From the IMG/VR virus record IMGVR_UViG_3300001533_002218, positions 1-28,220 of that record: a stretch of 28,220 nt of DNA. One strand, written 5' to 3'. Shown here piece after piece: positions 15,577 to 23,519 of this stretch (position 1 is the first letter of the stretch; the number at the start of each line of letters is the position of its first letter). A program made the position numbers and the translations under genes. The notes under the pieces were generated by a model. That model did no database searches. It was given only the letters and a program-made list of their open reading frames with translations, and was not told the DNA's origin. Origin of the DNA: a virus.

Positions 15577-16914
15577 CTAGGGGCTCCCGGCGGGTTTGAC
15601 GTCGTCAATCACCTCGTCAACTTCGGTGCGTTCCGGTGCGGTAATGCGGCTGTGGACGTAGCTAAACCCCAGACGGACGGCGGCTGCAACTACGAATTTC
15701 AGCAGCACGGCGAAGATGCCCCTCACGCCGAAGAAGCCGGCCAGCAAAGCCGCAACGCCGCCGGCGGTCCAGGCGGCCATTTCCGGCCCGGTCAGAGACG
15801 CCCCGGCGCCCGACCAATCGCCCTGGACGGCGGCCCCGCCGGCGGCGCCTAGCGAATTTAGCGGCAAGTTGTCCCGAATGGCGTCCTGCCTTTTCGCCTC
15901 CGCTTGTTCCGCGTGCCGTTTTTCGATGCGGTCGAGCGATTCGCCAATTTTTCCAAGCGAATCGGCGATCGGCGTCAGGTCGATCGACAGCGCGTCGAGC
16001 GGATGGTACTGGCGTGACGGCGGGGGGCCCTGCCCCTGTTGCGGTTGCGGTGGAGGCAGGATGCCCAGTCCACCCCCGGGCATCGACGGAAACACGCCGC
16101 CGCCCCCGAAGGCGCCGCTGTTTGGCGGTGGCTGTGTCTGGGGCAGCGGACAGCCCTCCGGCCCGCATTGTTGTCCCTGTTGGAAGCCGTCTTGGTATTG
16201 CCTGCGTTGGACGCCAGGCAGAGGGAGCTGGTAGCGAAACTGTTGGACCGGGCACTGCGGCATTTGGACCACGGCCGTGTGGGCCAGCGTGCGTTGTGTG
16301 GCGGAGCCGTAGACGCGATAGACGTGGCTGACTGGCACGGCCAGGCCGTGGATGGCCGTGCCGTTCGGCCGGTCGAGACGTTGGGCGTTGATCACGCCGA
16401 CGATGCGGCCGGCGGTGTTGAACAGCGCCGAGCCGCTTCGCCCGTTCGCCGGCGGCGGTTGGTAGGCGATGCGGCCGTCGTCGTAGCCGAGTACGTGGCC
16501 CTCGAATCCGGTGGGCCAGTTTCCGCCGGGACAGCCGACGCTTCCGATGGTCTCGCCAGGCCGCAACACGGTCTCGGGCGGTGCGAGCGGGATCACCTCG
16601 GGCAGCACGCCGCCTAGCTCCGACGCGGGCACGCTTAGGACGGCCAGGTCGGTGTCGCTATCGGCCCAGATCGTGGTGCCAGGCACTTTTCGGCTTGCGT
16701 GGCCGTCTTTCCAGAACTCCACGTCGACGGCTCGCCTTGTGGCGACGTGAGCGTTGGTTACCAAGAAGATGCGGCCGGCGGACACTTCAAACACGGTCCC
16801 AGAGCCCATGGCGCCGCCCACGGTCAGGCGGGCGGTGGCAGAATGTTGGGTAGCCGCGGCGGGAGAGCAGAGCGCGAGCAGGATGGGCAGCAGCAGCATC
16901 AGGCGGGGTTTCAT
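15577..16914 (-). CDS. Secreted, membrane-anchored trypsin-like serine protease
   Basis: 445 residues from ATG 16914, chosen because MKPRLMLLLPILLALCSPAAA is a textbook signal peptide, while an upstream ATG would add an unrelated Arg/Pro-rich stretch. A chymotrypsin/DegP-like domain follows, with triad candidates His56 (LVTNAHVATR), Asp89 (DSDTDLAVL) and Ser160 (NGRSGSALF). Residues about 215-300 are Gln/Pro/Gly-rich, then a coiled-coil segment (DSLGKIGESLDRIEKRHAEQ) and a hydrophobic C-terminal anchor (about 380-415). Such a protease in the envelope could act in lysis, virion release, surface remodelling or superinfection exclusion. It is unusual beside packaging genes. A GAGG precedes the start. 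Confidence 0.8.
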   Translation of the reverse strand: MKPRLMLLLPILLALCSPAAATQHSATARLTVGGAMGSGTVFEVSAGRIFLVTNAHVATRRAVDVEFWKDGHASRKVPGTTIWADSDTDLAVLSVPASELGGVLPEVIPLAPPETVLRPGETIGSVGCPGGNWPTGFEGHVLGYDDGRIAYQPPPANGRSGSALFNTAGRIVGVINAQRLDRPNGTAIHGLAVPVSHVYRVYGSATQRTLAHTAVVQMPQCPVQQFRYQLPLPGVQRRQYQDGFQQGQQCGPEGCPLPQTQPPPNSGAFGGGGVFPSMPGGGLGILPPPQPQQGQGPPPSRQYHPLDALSIDLTPIADSLGKIGESLDRIEKRHAEQAEAKRQDAIRDNLPLNSLGAAGGAAVQGDWSGAGASLTGPEMAAWTAGGVAALLAGFFGVRGIFAVLLKFVVAAAVRLGFSYVHSRITAPERTEVDEVIDDVKPAGSP

Positions 16915-17115
16915 GGCGGCGGGCCTCGGAAGAGGGCGGGGCCGGCCGGCCCGCGGGCGCGAAGAGATGCAGGCCGGCCGGCGACTCGGCGGCGTGGACG
17001 ATTCTATTCTGCGCGGCCGCGGCTCAAGAAACAACCCGAAAATACCCCGCTGGCGGTGGGGCGTGGTCTGGAAGGCGGCTAGGCGGGCCGTGGCCGGGCT
17101 TATCGCGGCAAGGTC
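16915..17115. other. Non-coding gap before the protease gene
   Basis: The longest gap in the window, about 200 bases. It contains a locally AT-rich pocket (around 17010-17045) in otherwise GC-rich DNA. On the minus strand a TTGAGC is followed 15 bases later by TAGAAT, a weak promoter-like pair with short spacing. No hairpin-plus-T terminator, RNA gene or repeat was recognised. A promoter for the cassette and late genes could lie here. Confidence 0.35.
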
Positions 17116-17652
17116 TTAGGGGTCGGCCGGCGTCGTTTGCGTGGCGCCGTCGGCGTCCTTCGGGGCCGGTTTTTCGTCGGTCCACGTTCTCTCGCCGGCG
17201 GCGATGAGTGCGCGGATTTTGCAGGCCCTGCACGGCCAGATGGCCAGGGGTGCCCGGCATATCGGGCAGCGGGTCGGCTCCGTGACGTAGCGTTCCCCTT
17301 TTCGCAGCGCGTGCTTCGATCCCAGGAAGTTTTCTCCCTCCAGGATGCGGGCCACGGTGGCGACGGGTCGGTGCATCGCCTTTGCGACGGCGGCCAGGTC
17401 GAGGCCCTGGGCCAGCAACCGGGCGATGCGGGCCAGGTCGGAGGCGTCGGTGTGGCTGGCGGACCGCGGCGCCGATCGGCGCGGTGTGGCCGCGTGTGCG
17501 CGGCAGGTGTCGGGCGGGTGCGCGCCGACGATCAGCCGGATCACCCACTCCGCCAACTTAAACTCGGCAGCCAGGTCGGCGGTGGCCGCCCCGGCGTGGG
17601 CGCGGCCGGCGATTTCGTAGGCCAGGTTTTCGGTAATCTCAGGCCGAGGCAT
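17116..17652 (-). CDS. HTH plus zinc-ribbon regulatory protein
   Basis: 178 residues from ATG 17652, four bases after the stop of the glycosyltransferase gene; the longer open frame upstream overlaps that gene and is not protein-like. Residues about 10-45 and 70-105 each look like helix-turn-helix regions (ADLAAEFKLAEWVIRLIVG and DLAAVAKAMHRPVATVARI). A four-cysteine cluster, Cys129-x2-Cys132 and Cys141-x2-Cys144, sits in TRCPICRAPLAIWPCRACK, a zinc ribbon of a kind I associate with planctomycete proteins. It could be a late-gene or middle-gene regulator, standing just before the gap at 16915-17115. Confidence 0.65.
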   Translation of the reverse strand: MPRPEITENLAYEIAGRAHAGAATADLAAEFKLAEWVIRLIVGAHPPDTCRAHAATPRRSAPRSASHTDASDLARIARLLAQGLDLAAVAKAMHRPVATVARILEGENFLGSKHALRKGERYVTEPTRCPICRAPLAIWPCRACKIRALIAAGERTWTDEKPAPKDADGATQTTPADP

Positions 17653-17656
17653 AGGC

Positions 17657-18604
17657 TCAAATGCAGGGGCCCCAACCGGGCCGGCGGGATCGGGCGGGCG
17701 TCGGTACGCGTGGAGTTTGCGGGGCGGGCGCGTGGCGCGCGGGCGTGTGGCGCGCGGCGTCCAGGGCTTGGGCGATGACACGCACAATGTCGCGCGGGTC
17801 GAAAAGGCTGGCTGCGTGGGTGGCGACGGCCATCCGGTCCAGTCTCGCCGCGCGGTCCCACGCGGCGAGAATGGTGAGGCGGGCAAAGCCGTCGACCAGC
17901 ACGCCGTTGCGGCCGTCGACAATCCACGGCGCCCCTCGCGACACGCCCACGGCCGGGCAGCCGCACAGCAGAATCTCGGCCAGGGCCAGCGGTCCGCGGT
18001 CATTATCGGAGAGGTAGAGCGCCGCGCGGCATTCCCGCGCCGCGTCCAGCAGCTCGGGGCGTTTGTAGTGGCCATAGACCAGCAGCCGGCAGTTGTGGGT
18101 TCCGAAGGCGCGTCCCAGCAGCCCCAATCGTTCCACTAGGCCGGTTTTGGCGAAGATCAGAAGATCGCGCGAACAGGCCGCGGCGTCGGTTTGCGGCGTG
18201 GGCGCCGGGTCGATCGGATAGGGCCACACGACGAGCCGCGTCTTCGACCCGTTTGGCATTTGGCTGGCGATCAGGTCCCGATACCACTCGGATTCGGTGA
18301 ACGACAGCCGGCAGCTCTCGGCGGCGACCAACTGGCGTTCGTGCGAGAACCGGCATGGCCGGCTGGCGTCGTGGAAAAGTATATTGGGGCCGATCACGAA
18401 CGGCCGGCCCTCGCTGGCGCACGCACACGCGGCGGCTGCGTCGAGCCAGCACCAGAACCAGGGCATTTCGTGGCGCTGGAGGGTGCCCCCGATTTTGAGC
18501 CACGGCGGTGCGTAGGCGCGCAGCGCTCGCTGCAGCGCGTATTGGCCGTTGAACGGGCCGGAGCTGGTCGCGGCGTTCACCTCCCGTATCAGTCGGACGA
18601 TCAT
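17657..18604 (-). CDS. Glycosyltransferase, GT4/GT-B type
   Basis: 315 residues. The ATG at 18604 overlaps the upstream stop (ATGA). An earlier ATG two codons away is possible, and the long upstream extension of the frame is a shadow. The C-terminal half has the GT4 nucleotide-sugar site pattern: AALYLSDNDRGPLALAEILL, then GCPAVGVSRGAPWIVDGRNG, where the Glu and the G-x-P-V signature are visible. The N-terminal half includes FVIGPNILFHDASRP and a conserved WPYPID. Last gene of the six-gene glycan block. The acceptor cannot be told from sequence. Confidence 0.75.
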   Translation of the reverse strand: MIVRLIREVNAATSSGPFNGQYALQRALRAYAPPWLKIGGTLQRHEMPWFWCWLDAAAACACASEGRPFVIGPNILFHDASRPCRFSHERQLVAAESCRLSFTESEWYRDLIASQMPNGSKTRLVVWPYPIDPAPTPQTDAAACSRDLLIFAKTGLVERLGLLGRAFGTHNCRLLVYGHYKRPELLDAARECRAALYLSDNDRGPLALAEILLCGCPAVGVSRGAPWIVDGRNGVLVDGFARLTILAAWDRAARLDRMAVATHAASLFDPRDIVRVIAQALDAARHTPARHAPAPQTPRVPTPARSRRPGWGPCI

Positions 18605-19269
18605 GGACATATGGCGTTTGTGGGAAGTGTGGGCAGCCAATCGTCGCCGACGTAATCGGCGGCGATCATGGCGGCGTTGTCGGCGCGGCTGTCGAGCGTG
18701 CTCTGAAACCGGCCGCGATGGTCGACCAGGCTGGGGCGATGGCACCAGGCCTCGAGGCCGGCGGTTTCGGCCGCGGCTCCGAGCACGCGGTCGCCATTCC
18801 AGTCCGGCCGGCGGTCGTGAATATCCAGCATGATCGGCAGCAGTCGCTGGAGTGAGGCCGCGGGAAACAGGACGCATTGCGTCCCCGCGAAGCAATCGTT
18901 GGGGATCAGGCGCCCAAAACATCGCAGGCCGTCCACCGGATGCGCCGCGACCCAGTCACGCGAGCCGCGGCTGCAGAACAGCGTGGCGAAGGCCAGTCCG
19001 TCGCGGTGCGGTGCGAGTGTGTCGAGCAGGGGTTGGAGGTACGGGCCCAGTCCGGCGGGCACGGCGATGTCGTCTTCGCACAGAAGCAGCCAATCGCCAG
19101 TCTTCGGCAACAGAGCGCCGAGAGCGCGCAGATAGGCCGCGGCGTGGCCGGCGCGGCGCTGGTCTCGGTACACGGCTACCATCGGGAAGCCGGCCCACGT
19201 CAGGCTGCGCAGCGTGGCGACGAACAGGTTTTGGCGAGAAAGGTCGGTCAGGATGGCAACGGTCAGCAT
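18601..19269 (-). CDS. Small GT-A-like glycosyltransferase
   Basis: 222 residues from ATG 19269 (the longer frame adds unrelated Arg-rich residues). It begins MLTVAILTDLSRQN, with a Rossmann-like first strand, and has DWLLLCEDDIAVP (59-71), whose EDD is a DxD-type metal/nucleotide-sugar motif as in GT25 and related families. Later segments are FCSRGSRDWV, CFAGTQCVLFPAASL and DWNGDRVLGAAAE. The call as a glycosyltransferase is good; the family is less certain. It overlaps the upstream cytidylyltransferase gene by 7 bases and the downstream GT4 gene by 4, so it is tightly coupled within the glycan block. Confidence 0.65.
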   Translation of the reverse strand: MLTVAILTDLSRQNLFVATLRSLTWAGFPMVAVYRDQRRAGHAAAYLRALGALLPKTGDWLLLCEDDIAVPAGLGPYLQPLLDTLAPHRDGLAFATLFCSRGSRDWVAAHPVDGLRCFGRLIPNDCFAGTQCVLFPAASLQRLLPIMLDIHDRRPDWNGDRVLGAAAETAGLEAWCHRPSLVDHRGRFQSTLDSRADNAAMIAADYVGDDWLPTLPTNAICP

Positions 19270-19931
19270 CTGGTAGCGTCTCGGTGGTTCGCGTAGAGGA
19301 GTTGTGCGGCGAGGAAGTCGTCTATGGTGTCGATGTCGGCTTCCGGCCCGCGCCATTCGTGGAAGCACGGCCGGGCGCCGAACACGTACCGGCAGCGGCG
19401 GGCGGCTTCTCGGTCGACGATTTGCGCCGAGAAGTTGTGGGTCCAGAGCGGCGGCAGCGCCTGGCTGGTCAGGTGCCAGGGCCCGAATCCGTGGTTCACC
19501 GGCCGGCCAAAGCCGTCCAGCACAAAGGCTCTCAGGCGGCGCACGACCAACAGCGAATCATAGGCCGCGTGGTCCAGTTGGTTCCAGTCAGCGACCAGGT
19601 CGGCAAACCCGTTGAAAAATGGATCCGTGACGCTGGTCCACAGCAGTTCATCCTCCCCGGGAATAACGGAGAAAATAGCGTCGATGACCTCATCGAAGGG
19701 CGTGTCATTGTGGGTCAGCCGTTTATCGCGAGCGAGGAAGTGAAACCCGTATTTTTCGGCGATGGATTCCACGGCCGGCGATTCGGACGATACGAACACG
19801 TCGTGCGGAGCAAACACGTCCAGCAATTGTTCGGCCCGGATGTCGAAGAGGCTTTTGTCTCTCCAGAACGGCCGCAGATTCTTGTTTGGGACGCGCTCGG
19901 AGTTCGTTTTGAGCGGGATGACGACTTTCAT
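19263..19931 (-). CDS. CMP-sugar synthetase-like cytidylyltransferase
   Basis: 222 residues. The N-terminus MKVVIPLKTNSERVPNKNL carries the nucleotide-binding signature of the CMP-KDO / CMP-N-acylneuraminate synthetase family (NeuA/KdsB type), with Arg and Lys at the expected places in the loop. Further family-like segments are VFVSSESPAVESIAEKYGF and ELLWTSVTDPFFN. Its product would be a CMP-activated sugar for a neighbouring transferase, most obviously the GT42/DUF115-like protein encoded immediately upstream. ATGA overlap with that gene supports a shared role. The exact sugar is unknown. Confidence 0.8.
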   Translation of the reverse strand: MKVVIPLKTNSERVPNKNLRPFWRDKSLFDIRAEQLLDVFAPHDVFVSSESPAVESIAEKYGFHFLARDKRLTHNDTPFDEVIDAIFSVIPGEDELLWTSVTDPFFNGFADLVADWNQLDHAAYDSLLVVRRLRAFVLDGFGRPVNHGFGPWHLTSQALPPLWTHNFSAQIVDREAARRCRYVFGARPCFHEWRGPEADIDTIDDFLAAQLLYANHRDATRC

Positions 19932-20623
19932 TGGACGGCCGCGGTTACGGTCATGCGTGGAATCGCGGGCGAAAGGTACGATTGGGTCGATGTCCCGGAC
20001 AGCAGTTCCAGCCGGAAGTCAAGCGAGCGGAGCCATTCGTAATAGTCTCCACTCGCGTCGATGGTGGCCGCCGTTTCCCACGAATACAGTTCGATCGGGT
20101 TGGGCGGTTCGATGGCGTGTCGGTAGAAATTCGCCTCCGGCGGCCCCAGGTCCCAGCCGACGACGATCAGCCGGCGGATGCCAAAATGGATGGCCAGCGG
20201 CACAACCATTTCGAACATGATGCCCGGTCCCCATTGCCGGTCGAATTGGGTGTCGATGAGCGACCGTTCCCAGTCTCGCGTGACGACCAGCGATTCTTCC
20301 TTCCGGCCGCAACCTCGCTTCTCGAAGTGGAAGTCCACGCCAGGCAGGGGCGCATGGGCGGCCCAGTTCGACGAAAAGACCATCGTGTTGCGCCCGTACG
20401 TGTAGGGCTGCAAATGGACGGGGTTTAGGATGTGGTAATCGGCCCCTGGATACCGCAAGAGGGCCTGCTTGACGGCGAAGACGACGCGGCCATGGCACAG
20501 CCGGGCCAGGTCGGCCTCGGTCAGGTCGGCCAGGGAGGGCCCCGTGGCGAGGGCGACGGCCGTGGCCCCTTCCCCCTCGTGGCAGTTCCGCAGTTCAAAA
20601 AACAGTTCGGCGGCCGTCATCAT
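19928..20623 (-). CDS. GT42/DUF115-like glycosyltransferase
   Basis: 231 residues from ATG 20623, two bases past the upstream stop; an ATG one codon later is equally possible. Landmarks are VALATGPSLADL (GPS at 28-30) and GPGIMFEMVVPLAIHFG running into RLIVVGWDLG (150-160). This matches the layout of CST-I-type sialyltransferases (GNGPSL, then the SGVYMCAVAIALG-like helix and SGID strand) and the related DUF115/MAF flagellin-glycosylation proteins. Being adjacent to a CMP-sugar synthetase makes a CMP-sugar donor likely. The acceptor is unknown. Confidence 0.6.
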   Translation of the reverse strand: MMTAAELFFELRNCHEGEGATAVALATGPSLADLTEADLARLCHGRVVFAVKQALLRYPGADYHILNPVHLQPYTYGRNTMVFSSNWAAHAPLPGVDFHFEKRGCGRKEESLVVTRDWERSLIDTQFDRQWGPGIMFEMVVPLAIHFGIRRLIVVGWDLGPPEANFYRHAIEPPNPIELYSWETAATIDASGDYYEWLRSLDFRLELLSGTSTQSYLSPAIPRMTVTAAVQ

Positions 20624-20625
20624 GG

Positions 20626-21369
20626 TCAGAACATCCTCGGGTGGACGGTGGGTAAAATCACGGGCGAGGTCAGGTCGATGGCGGCGGGCGGTTTCGCCGC
20701 CCATTTCTTCCCCGCGGTCAAGAGGGTGTCGCAAGGTGGGGCGGCCAGGTGGTCGTAGCCGCGCGGCCCCAGGCCGGACACGTGGCGATCGCCGCTCGAC
20801 GTGCCCCAGCGAAAAACATAGAACGGCCGGAAACCCAGGGCGATCGGGTCCGCCTCGACGGCCAGGATGCGTTCGAATCGAGCGGCCAGGCCCCGGTCCT
20901 CGCCGTTGTTGGCCTCCGGCGGGTAGCCGCCCGCGGCGAGAAACAGGGACCGGCGGTAGGCCCAGCCGCCGTGGAAGAGTCCGCCGGTGGCGTGCTGGCG
21001 GAGCGTACCGTCAGGGTTGGGATGCAGGACGACGGACGGCCGGGACCATGCCGCGTCTTCAAGGGCGGCGGCGCTTGCCCGCAAGGCCCACGGCAGATAA
21101 AGGTCATCGTCGTCCCAGACGGCGATGGCGTCCACGTCGTGGGAGACGAGGGCGGCGGCCGCGTTGCGTTTGCGGGCCAGGGTGGCGAAGCGGGATCGCG
21201 TCGAAACCAGTCGCCAGCCAGGCCCTCGGTGGGCGCCGTATTGGCCCGCGTCATCCAGGATCACCAGTTCTCGTAATTCCCGCGGGTAATCCTGCTGTTC
21301 GAAGCAGTGAATCATTTCGCCCAGTTGTTTCGGGCGCCGGTAGGTACAGCAAACGGCAGCGATTTTCAT
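20626..21369 (-). CDS. Family 2 glycosyltransferase
   Basis: 247 residues, GT-A fold. It starts with MKIAAVCCTYRRPKQL (strand then the TYxRP loop typical of GT2), has ELVILDDAG at 36-42, AVWDDDDLYLPW with the DxD metal site at 86-89, and GGWAYRRSLFLAAGGYP with NNGEDRGLAARFE (about 145-175), the usual acceptor-side helix and ED motif. The enzyme would transfer a sugar from a nucleotide-sugar to an unknown acceptor. The start overlaps the stop of the preceding GT4 gene by 4 bases (ATGA). Confidence 0.85.
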   Translation of the reverse strand: MKIAAVCCTYRRPKQLGEMIHCFEQQDYPRELRELVILDDAGQYGAHRGPGWRLVSTRSRFATLARKRNAAAALVSHDVDAIAVWDDDDLYLPWALRASAAALEDAAWSRPSVVLHPNPDGTLRQHATGGLFHGGWAYRRSLFLAAGGYPPEANNGEDRGLAARFERILAVEADPIALGFRPFYVFRWGTSSGDRHVSGLGPRGYDHLAAPPCDTLLTAGKKWAAKPPAAIDLTSPVILPTVHPRMF

Positions 21370-22496
21370 GAATTTTCAAATTCGGATTCGGATTTGGATT
21401 CGGATAGGTCCTTAAAGAGGGCCAGCCAGCCGGCCCCGATTACCTCGGGGTCGGTCAGTTTGAGCATGGCGAAATGAGCGGCGTTGGCGATGGCGTGGCG
21501 GAGGGCGGAAAAGTGGAGGAGCGCGTCGAGCCGGTCCACGGCGTCCGCGGGCGAGTCGACCAGAAACCCATTGTGCGCGTCCTGAAGCATTTCTTTCCAG
21601 CCCCCTCGGTGGTCGGCGACGATCGGCACGCCGGCGGCCATGGCCTCCAGTCCCACGCGGGGCCAGTTTTCGGCCGGCCCGGCCGGGTCGGTCATCTGGA
21701 CCAAGGCATGCAGGTTCGGGAGCAGTTCGCCGGCGGTCAGGGAGCCAGGCGGGTACACGCGGGCCCATTGCGGCGGCGGGCCGCATTTTCGCTCCGCGTC
21801 GGCGCTCCAACCCAAAACGTGGGCCTCGATCGGATGCCTGCGGTGGAGCATTGCGAACGTTTCCCAGAGGTCGGCGGGGAACTTCTCTTTGTGCGGCCGG
21901 CTGATGCGACCGACGTGGTACGGTTCGCCCGCGCGCGGCGTGGGCGCCGGGTGGTACGGAAACGGGCCGGGAAAGTCGCCCCAGTCGAAGGCGCCGCGGA
22001 TCAGGTGGCGATGGCTAACCGGCACACCGACCGCGTCCAGGTCGGCAGCCAGGGCGTCCATTTGGAACAGGCTCTGGAAGACGTAGCGGTCGAACGGGCC
22101 ATGGTCGAGTGCCGTCCGTCGCTCGGACGGCCACGCGAAGCACATACAGGGCACGTACACCAACCGGCAGTCGAGGGCCCGGAAGTGTTTGACCGCTGCG
22201 ACAAAACGGGTATTGCAGAAGCTCACTACGATTGAGCCGGCCAGGCCTTTTACGCGGCCGAGTAAGCTCGGGTCGGGGCAGCTTTCGATCCGGCAACCGA
22301 TCTTTGCCAGTCGCAGGACCCAGCGGCCGTAATCCGGTTGGTCGGCGCCCCAGGTCGGCACAATCGTCACATTGAGGCCGATCCGCCGCCACAGTTTGAC
22401 CGTATGCCAGATTTCGGTGTTCGCCCCGCCGACGTTGCCGGGAAAGCCGGCCAGGAAAATCCGGGAGTTGGGAGTTGGGAGTTGGGAGCTGGGCAT
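21366..22496 (-). CDS. Glycosyltransferase, GT4 type, with repeat-encoded ends
   Basis: 376 residues, GT-B fold. Residues 13-24 (FLAGFPGNVGGA) are the N-terminal nucleotide-loop region, and ENWPRVGLEAMAAGVPIVADHRG (about 293-315) is the GT4 donor-site signature. Both ends are encoded by simple repeats: residues 2-10 come from the GGGAGTT heptamers at 22463-22490, and the C-terminal SESKSESEFENS comes from ATTCGG hexamers at 21380-21403. First gene of the glycan block. The acceptor is unknown. Confidence 0.85.
   Translation of the reverse strand: MPSSQLPTPNSRIFLAGFPGNVGGANTEIWHTVKLWRRIGLNVTIVPTWGADQPDYGRWVLRLAKIGCRIESCPDPSLLGRVKGLAGSIVVSFCNTRFVAAVKHFRALDCRLVYVPCMCFAWPSERRTALDHGPFDRYVFQSLFQMDALAADLDAVGVPVSHRHLIRGAFDWGDFPGPFPYHPAPTPRAGEPYHVGRISRPHKEKFPADLWETFAMLHRRHPIEAHVLGWSADAERKCGPPPQWARVYPPGSLTAGELLPNLHALVQMTDPAGPAENWPRVGLEAMAAGVPIVADHRGGWKEMLQDAHNGFLVDSPADAVDRLDALLHFSALRHAIANAAHFAMLKLTDPEVIGAGWLALFKDLSESKSESEFENS
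21380..21403. repeat. ATTCGG hexamer array encoding a protein C-terminus
   Basis: Four hexamer units (ATTCGG, ATTCGG, ATTTGG, ATTCGG) in the last codons of the glycosyltransferase gene. Translated on the minus strand they give the Ser/Glu/Lys tail. The next gene starts 11 bases away. Confidence 0.85.
22463..22490. repeat. GGGAGTT heptamer array at a gene start
   Basis: Three GGGAGTT units plus one GGGAGCT, ending 3 bases short of the start codon at 22494-22496. They encode residues 3-11 of the glycosyltransferase, so the array has been absorbed into, or has created, the N-terminus. Confidence 0.9.
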
Positions 22497-22498
22497 AG

Positions 22499-22519
22499 GG
22501 GTCAGGTCTCAGGTGTCAA
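22499..22519. repeat. Degenerate GTGTCAG heptamer array at a stop codon
   Basis: Units GGGTCAG, GTCTCAG and GTGTCAA. The stop codon of the HD phosphohydrolase gene (22509-22511) lies within it, and the last three sense codons (Val-Asp-Thr) are repeat-derived. The array lies between that gene and the glycosyltransferase start. Confidence 0.8.
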
Positions 22520-23156
22520 CGGTTCCTAGCAGGTTAAGAGCAAACGCGACGAACGTATCGCGGATTTCGGTTTCGGTCGGTAGGGGCGTGTTGTCGCAGG
22601 TCCGCAGGCCAAACGGGTCCATTGCAGCGGCCAGTTTCTCGCGTTGGGCTACAGTACACTCGCCAAAGAAAAACGTGGCTTCGCGGATACATGCTTCGGT
22701 GTCGAGGCGGTCGACAATGAGCCGGGCGTACCGCTGCACGACGCCGCCTTCGTAGGTGTCGGGCGGCGGTGTGTCGGCCCACAAGTTGTAGCGGGCTGCG
22801 ATGACCCGGAACGCAGCCGCCTCCACCTCATGGTAGCGGGCTTCGGGAACTTTTTTGCGGTTTTCGTTTTCCCATACCAGCCGGGTTTTGAGCGGGCTGG
22901 GAATGTCGCCCAGCCAGGCTTCCGGGGCGTCGTGAAAGAGGGCAATCCGTTGCACCACTGCCGGTTGGCCTTCGGTTTTTGCGGCCTCGGCCACGGCCAT
23001 GCAGTGTTCCGCCACGGTGTAGGGGGTTGTTGCGGCGAACCGGTAGCGGCGGGCCAGACGGATCGCGATTTCCTCCAGCTCGCAGTCTTCGGCGCGGAGC
23101 TGCCACGGGTGCATAAGTTCGCCGTCGCAGCGGTAGAGGTGTCGGTCGAGTTGCAT
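22509..23156 (-). CDS. HD-domain phosphohydrolase (YfbR-like nucleotidase)
   Basis: 215 residues. The HD metal site is clear: His51 (AEHCMAVAE), His75-Asp76 (LFHDAPEAWLGDIPSPLK) and a third metal Asp at about 149 (LIVDRLDTEA). The PEAWLGDIPSPLK segment is typical of phage and YfbR-type nucleotidases acting on deoxynucleotides. It may trim the dNTP pool during replication. It precedes the glycan genes and follows a small hypothetical gene by one base. A DatZ-type dATPase of base-Z phages is a related alternative, but no PurZ partner is present in the window. Confidence 0.8.
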   Translation of the reverse strand: MQLDRHLYRCDGELMHPWQLRAEDCELEEIAIRLARRYRFAATTPYTVAEHCMAVAEAAKTEGQPAVVQRIALFHDAPEAWLGDIPSPLKTRLVWENENRKKVPEARYHEVEAAAFRVIAARYNLWADTPPPDTYEGGVVQRYARLIVDRLDTEACIREATFFFGECTVAQREKLAAAMDPFGLRTCDNTPLPTETEIRDTFVAFALNLLGTVDT

Positions 23157-23157
23157 G

Positions 23158-23307
23158 TCAGCAGCTTTCCCCGCGGCGGGCGCGGCCGCGGTAGTAAGGG
23201 GTCAGCCGGCCGCCCTCGTTCAGCACCCGAAGCACCCAGGCGGGTGAACGATGCACTCGTCGTAGCAGTTCCACCCGTGCAATGTGCGCGTTGTCGGCCA
23301 TGGTCAT
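23158..23307 (-). CDS. Small basic hypothetical protein
   Basis: 49 residues from ATG 23307, which overlaps the SEC-C gene stop (ATGA); the longer frame upstream is a shadow of that gene. The sequence, starting [20 protein letters not shown], has a possible helix-turn-helix (residues 7-30: [20 protein letters not shown]) that resembles a short DNA-binding motif and a basic, Arg-rich end. Position in the early operon is compatible with a small regulator. I do not recognise a family. Confidence 0.55.
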   Translation of the reverse strand: MTMADNAHIARVELLRRVHRSPAWVLRVLNEGGRLTPYYRGRARRGESC

Positions 23308-23519
23308 TCGGCGAATCGTGTGTCCAAAGGGTTTCCTAAACAGCACTTTTTGAACTTTTTCCCGCTACCACACGGGCAGGGGTCGTTCCGGCTGATCCGT
23401 TTGCGGATCGTTTGCTTGGGCGTTGGGGGAAGGACCATCGGCCGGTAGGCCGTTTGCAGGGCCGCCGGCAGCTTCTGGATTTCGGAAAACGGGCGAAACG
23501 TTCCATCGTTGATGTTCAT
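23304..23519 (-). CDS. SEC-C zinc-motif protein
   Basis: 71 residues. Residues 44-60 ([17 protein letters not shown]) are a complete SEC-C motif, with Cys48, Cys50, Cys59 and Cys60 as the zinc ligands, the same motif as at the C-terminus of SecA. The N-terminal 40 residues are a Pro-rich, otherwise unremarkable extension. Stand-alone SEC-C proteins bind zinc and often mediate protein contacts; what this one contacts is unknown. It overlaps both neighbours by 4 bases. Confidence 0.85.
   Translation of the reverse strand: MNINDGTFRPFSEIQKLPAALQTAYRPMVLPPTPKQTIRKRISRNDPCPCGSGKKFKKCCLGNPLDTRFAE

Noticed and set aside
22509-23156. HD phosphohydrolase as the DatZ of a base-Z phage
   Set aside because: No PurZ or MazZ-like partner in the window; the sequence fits a general YfbR-like enzyme better.
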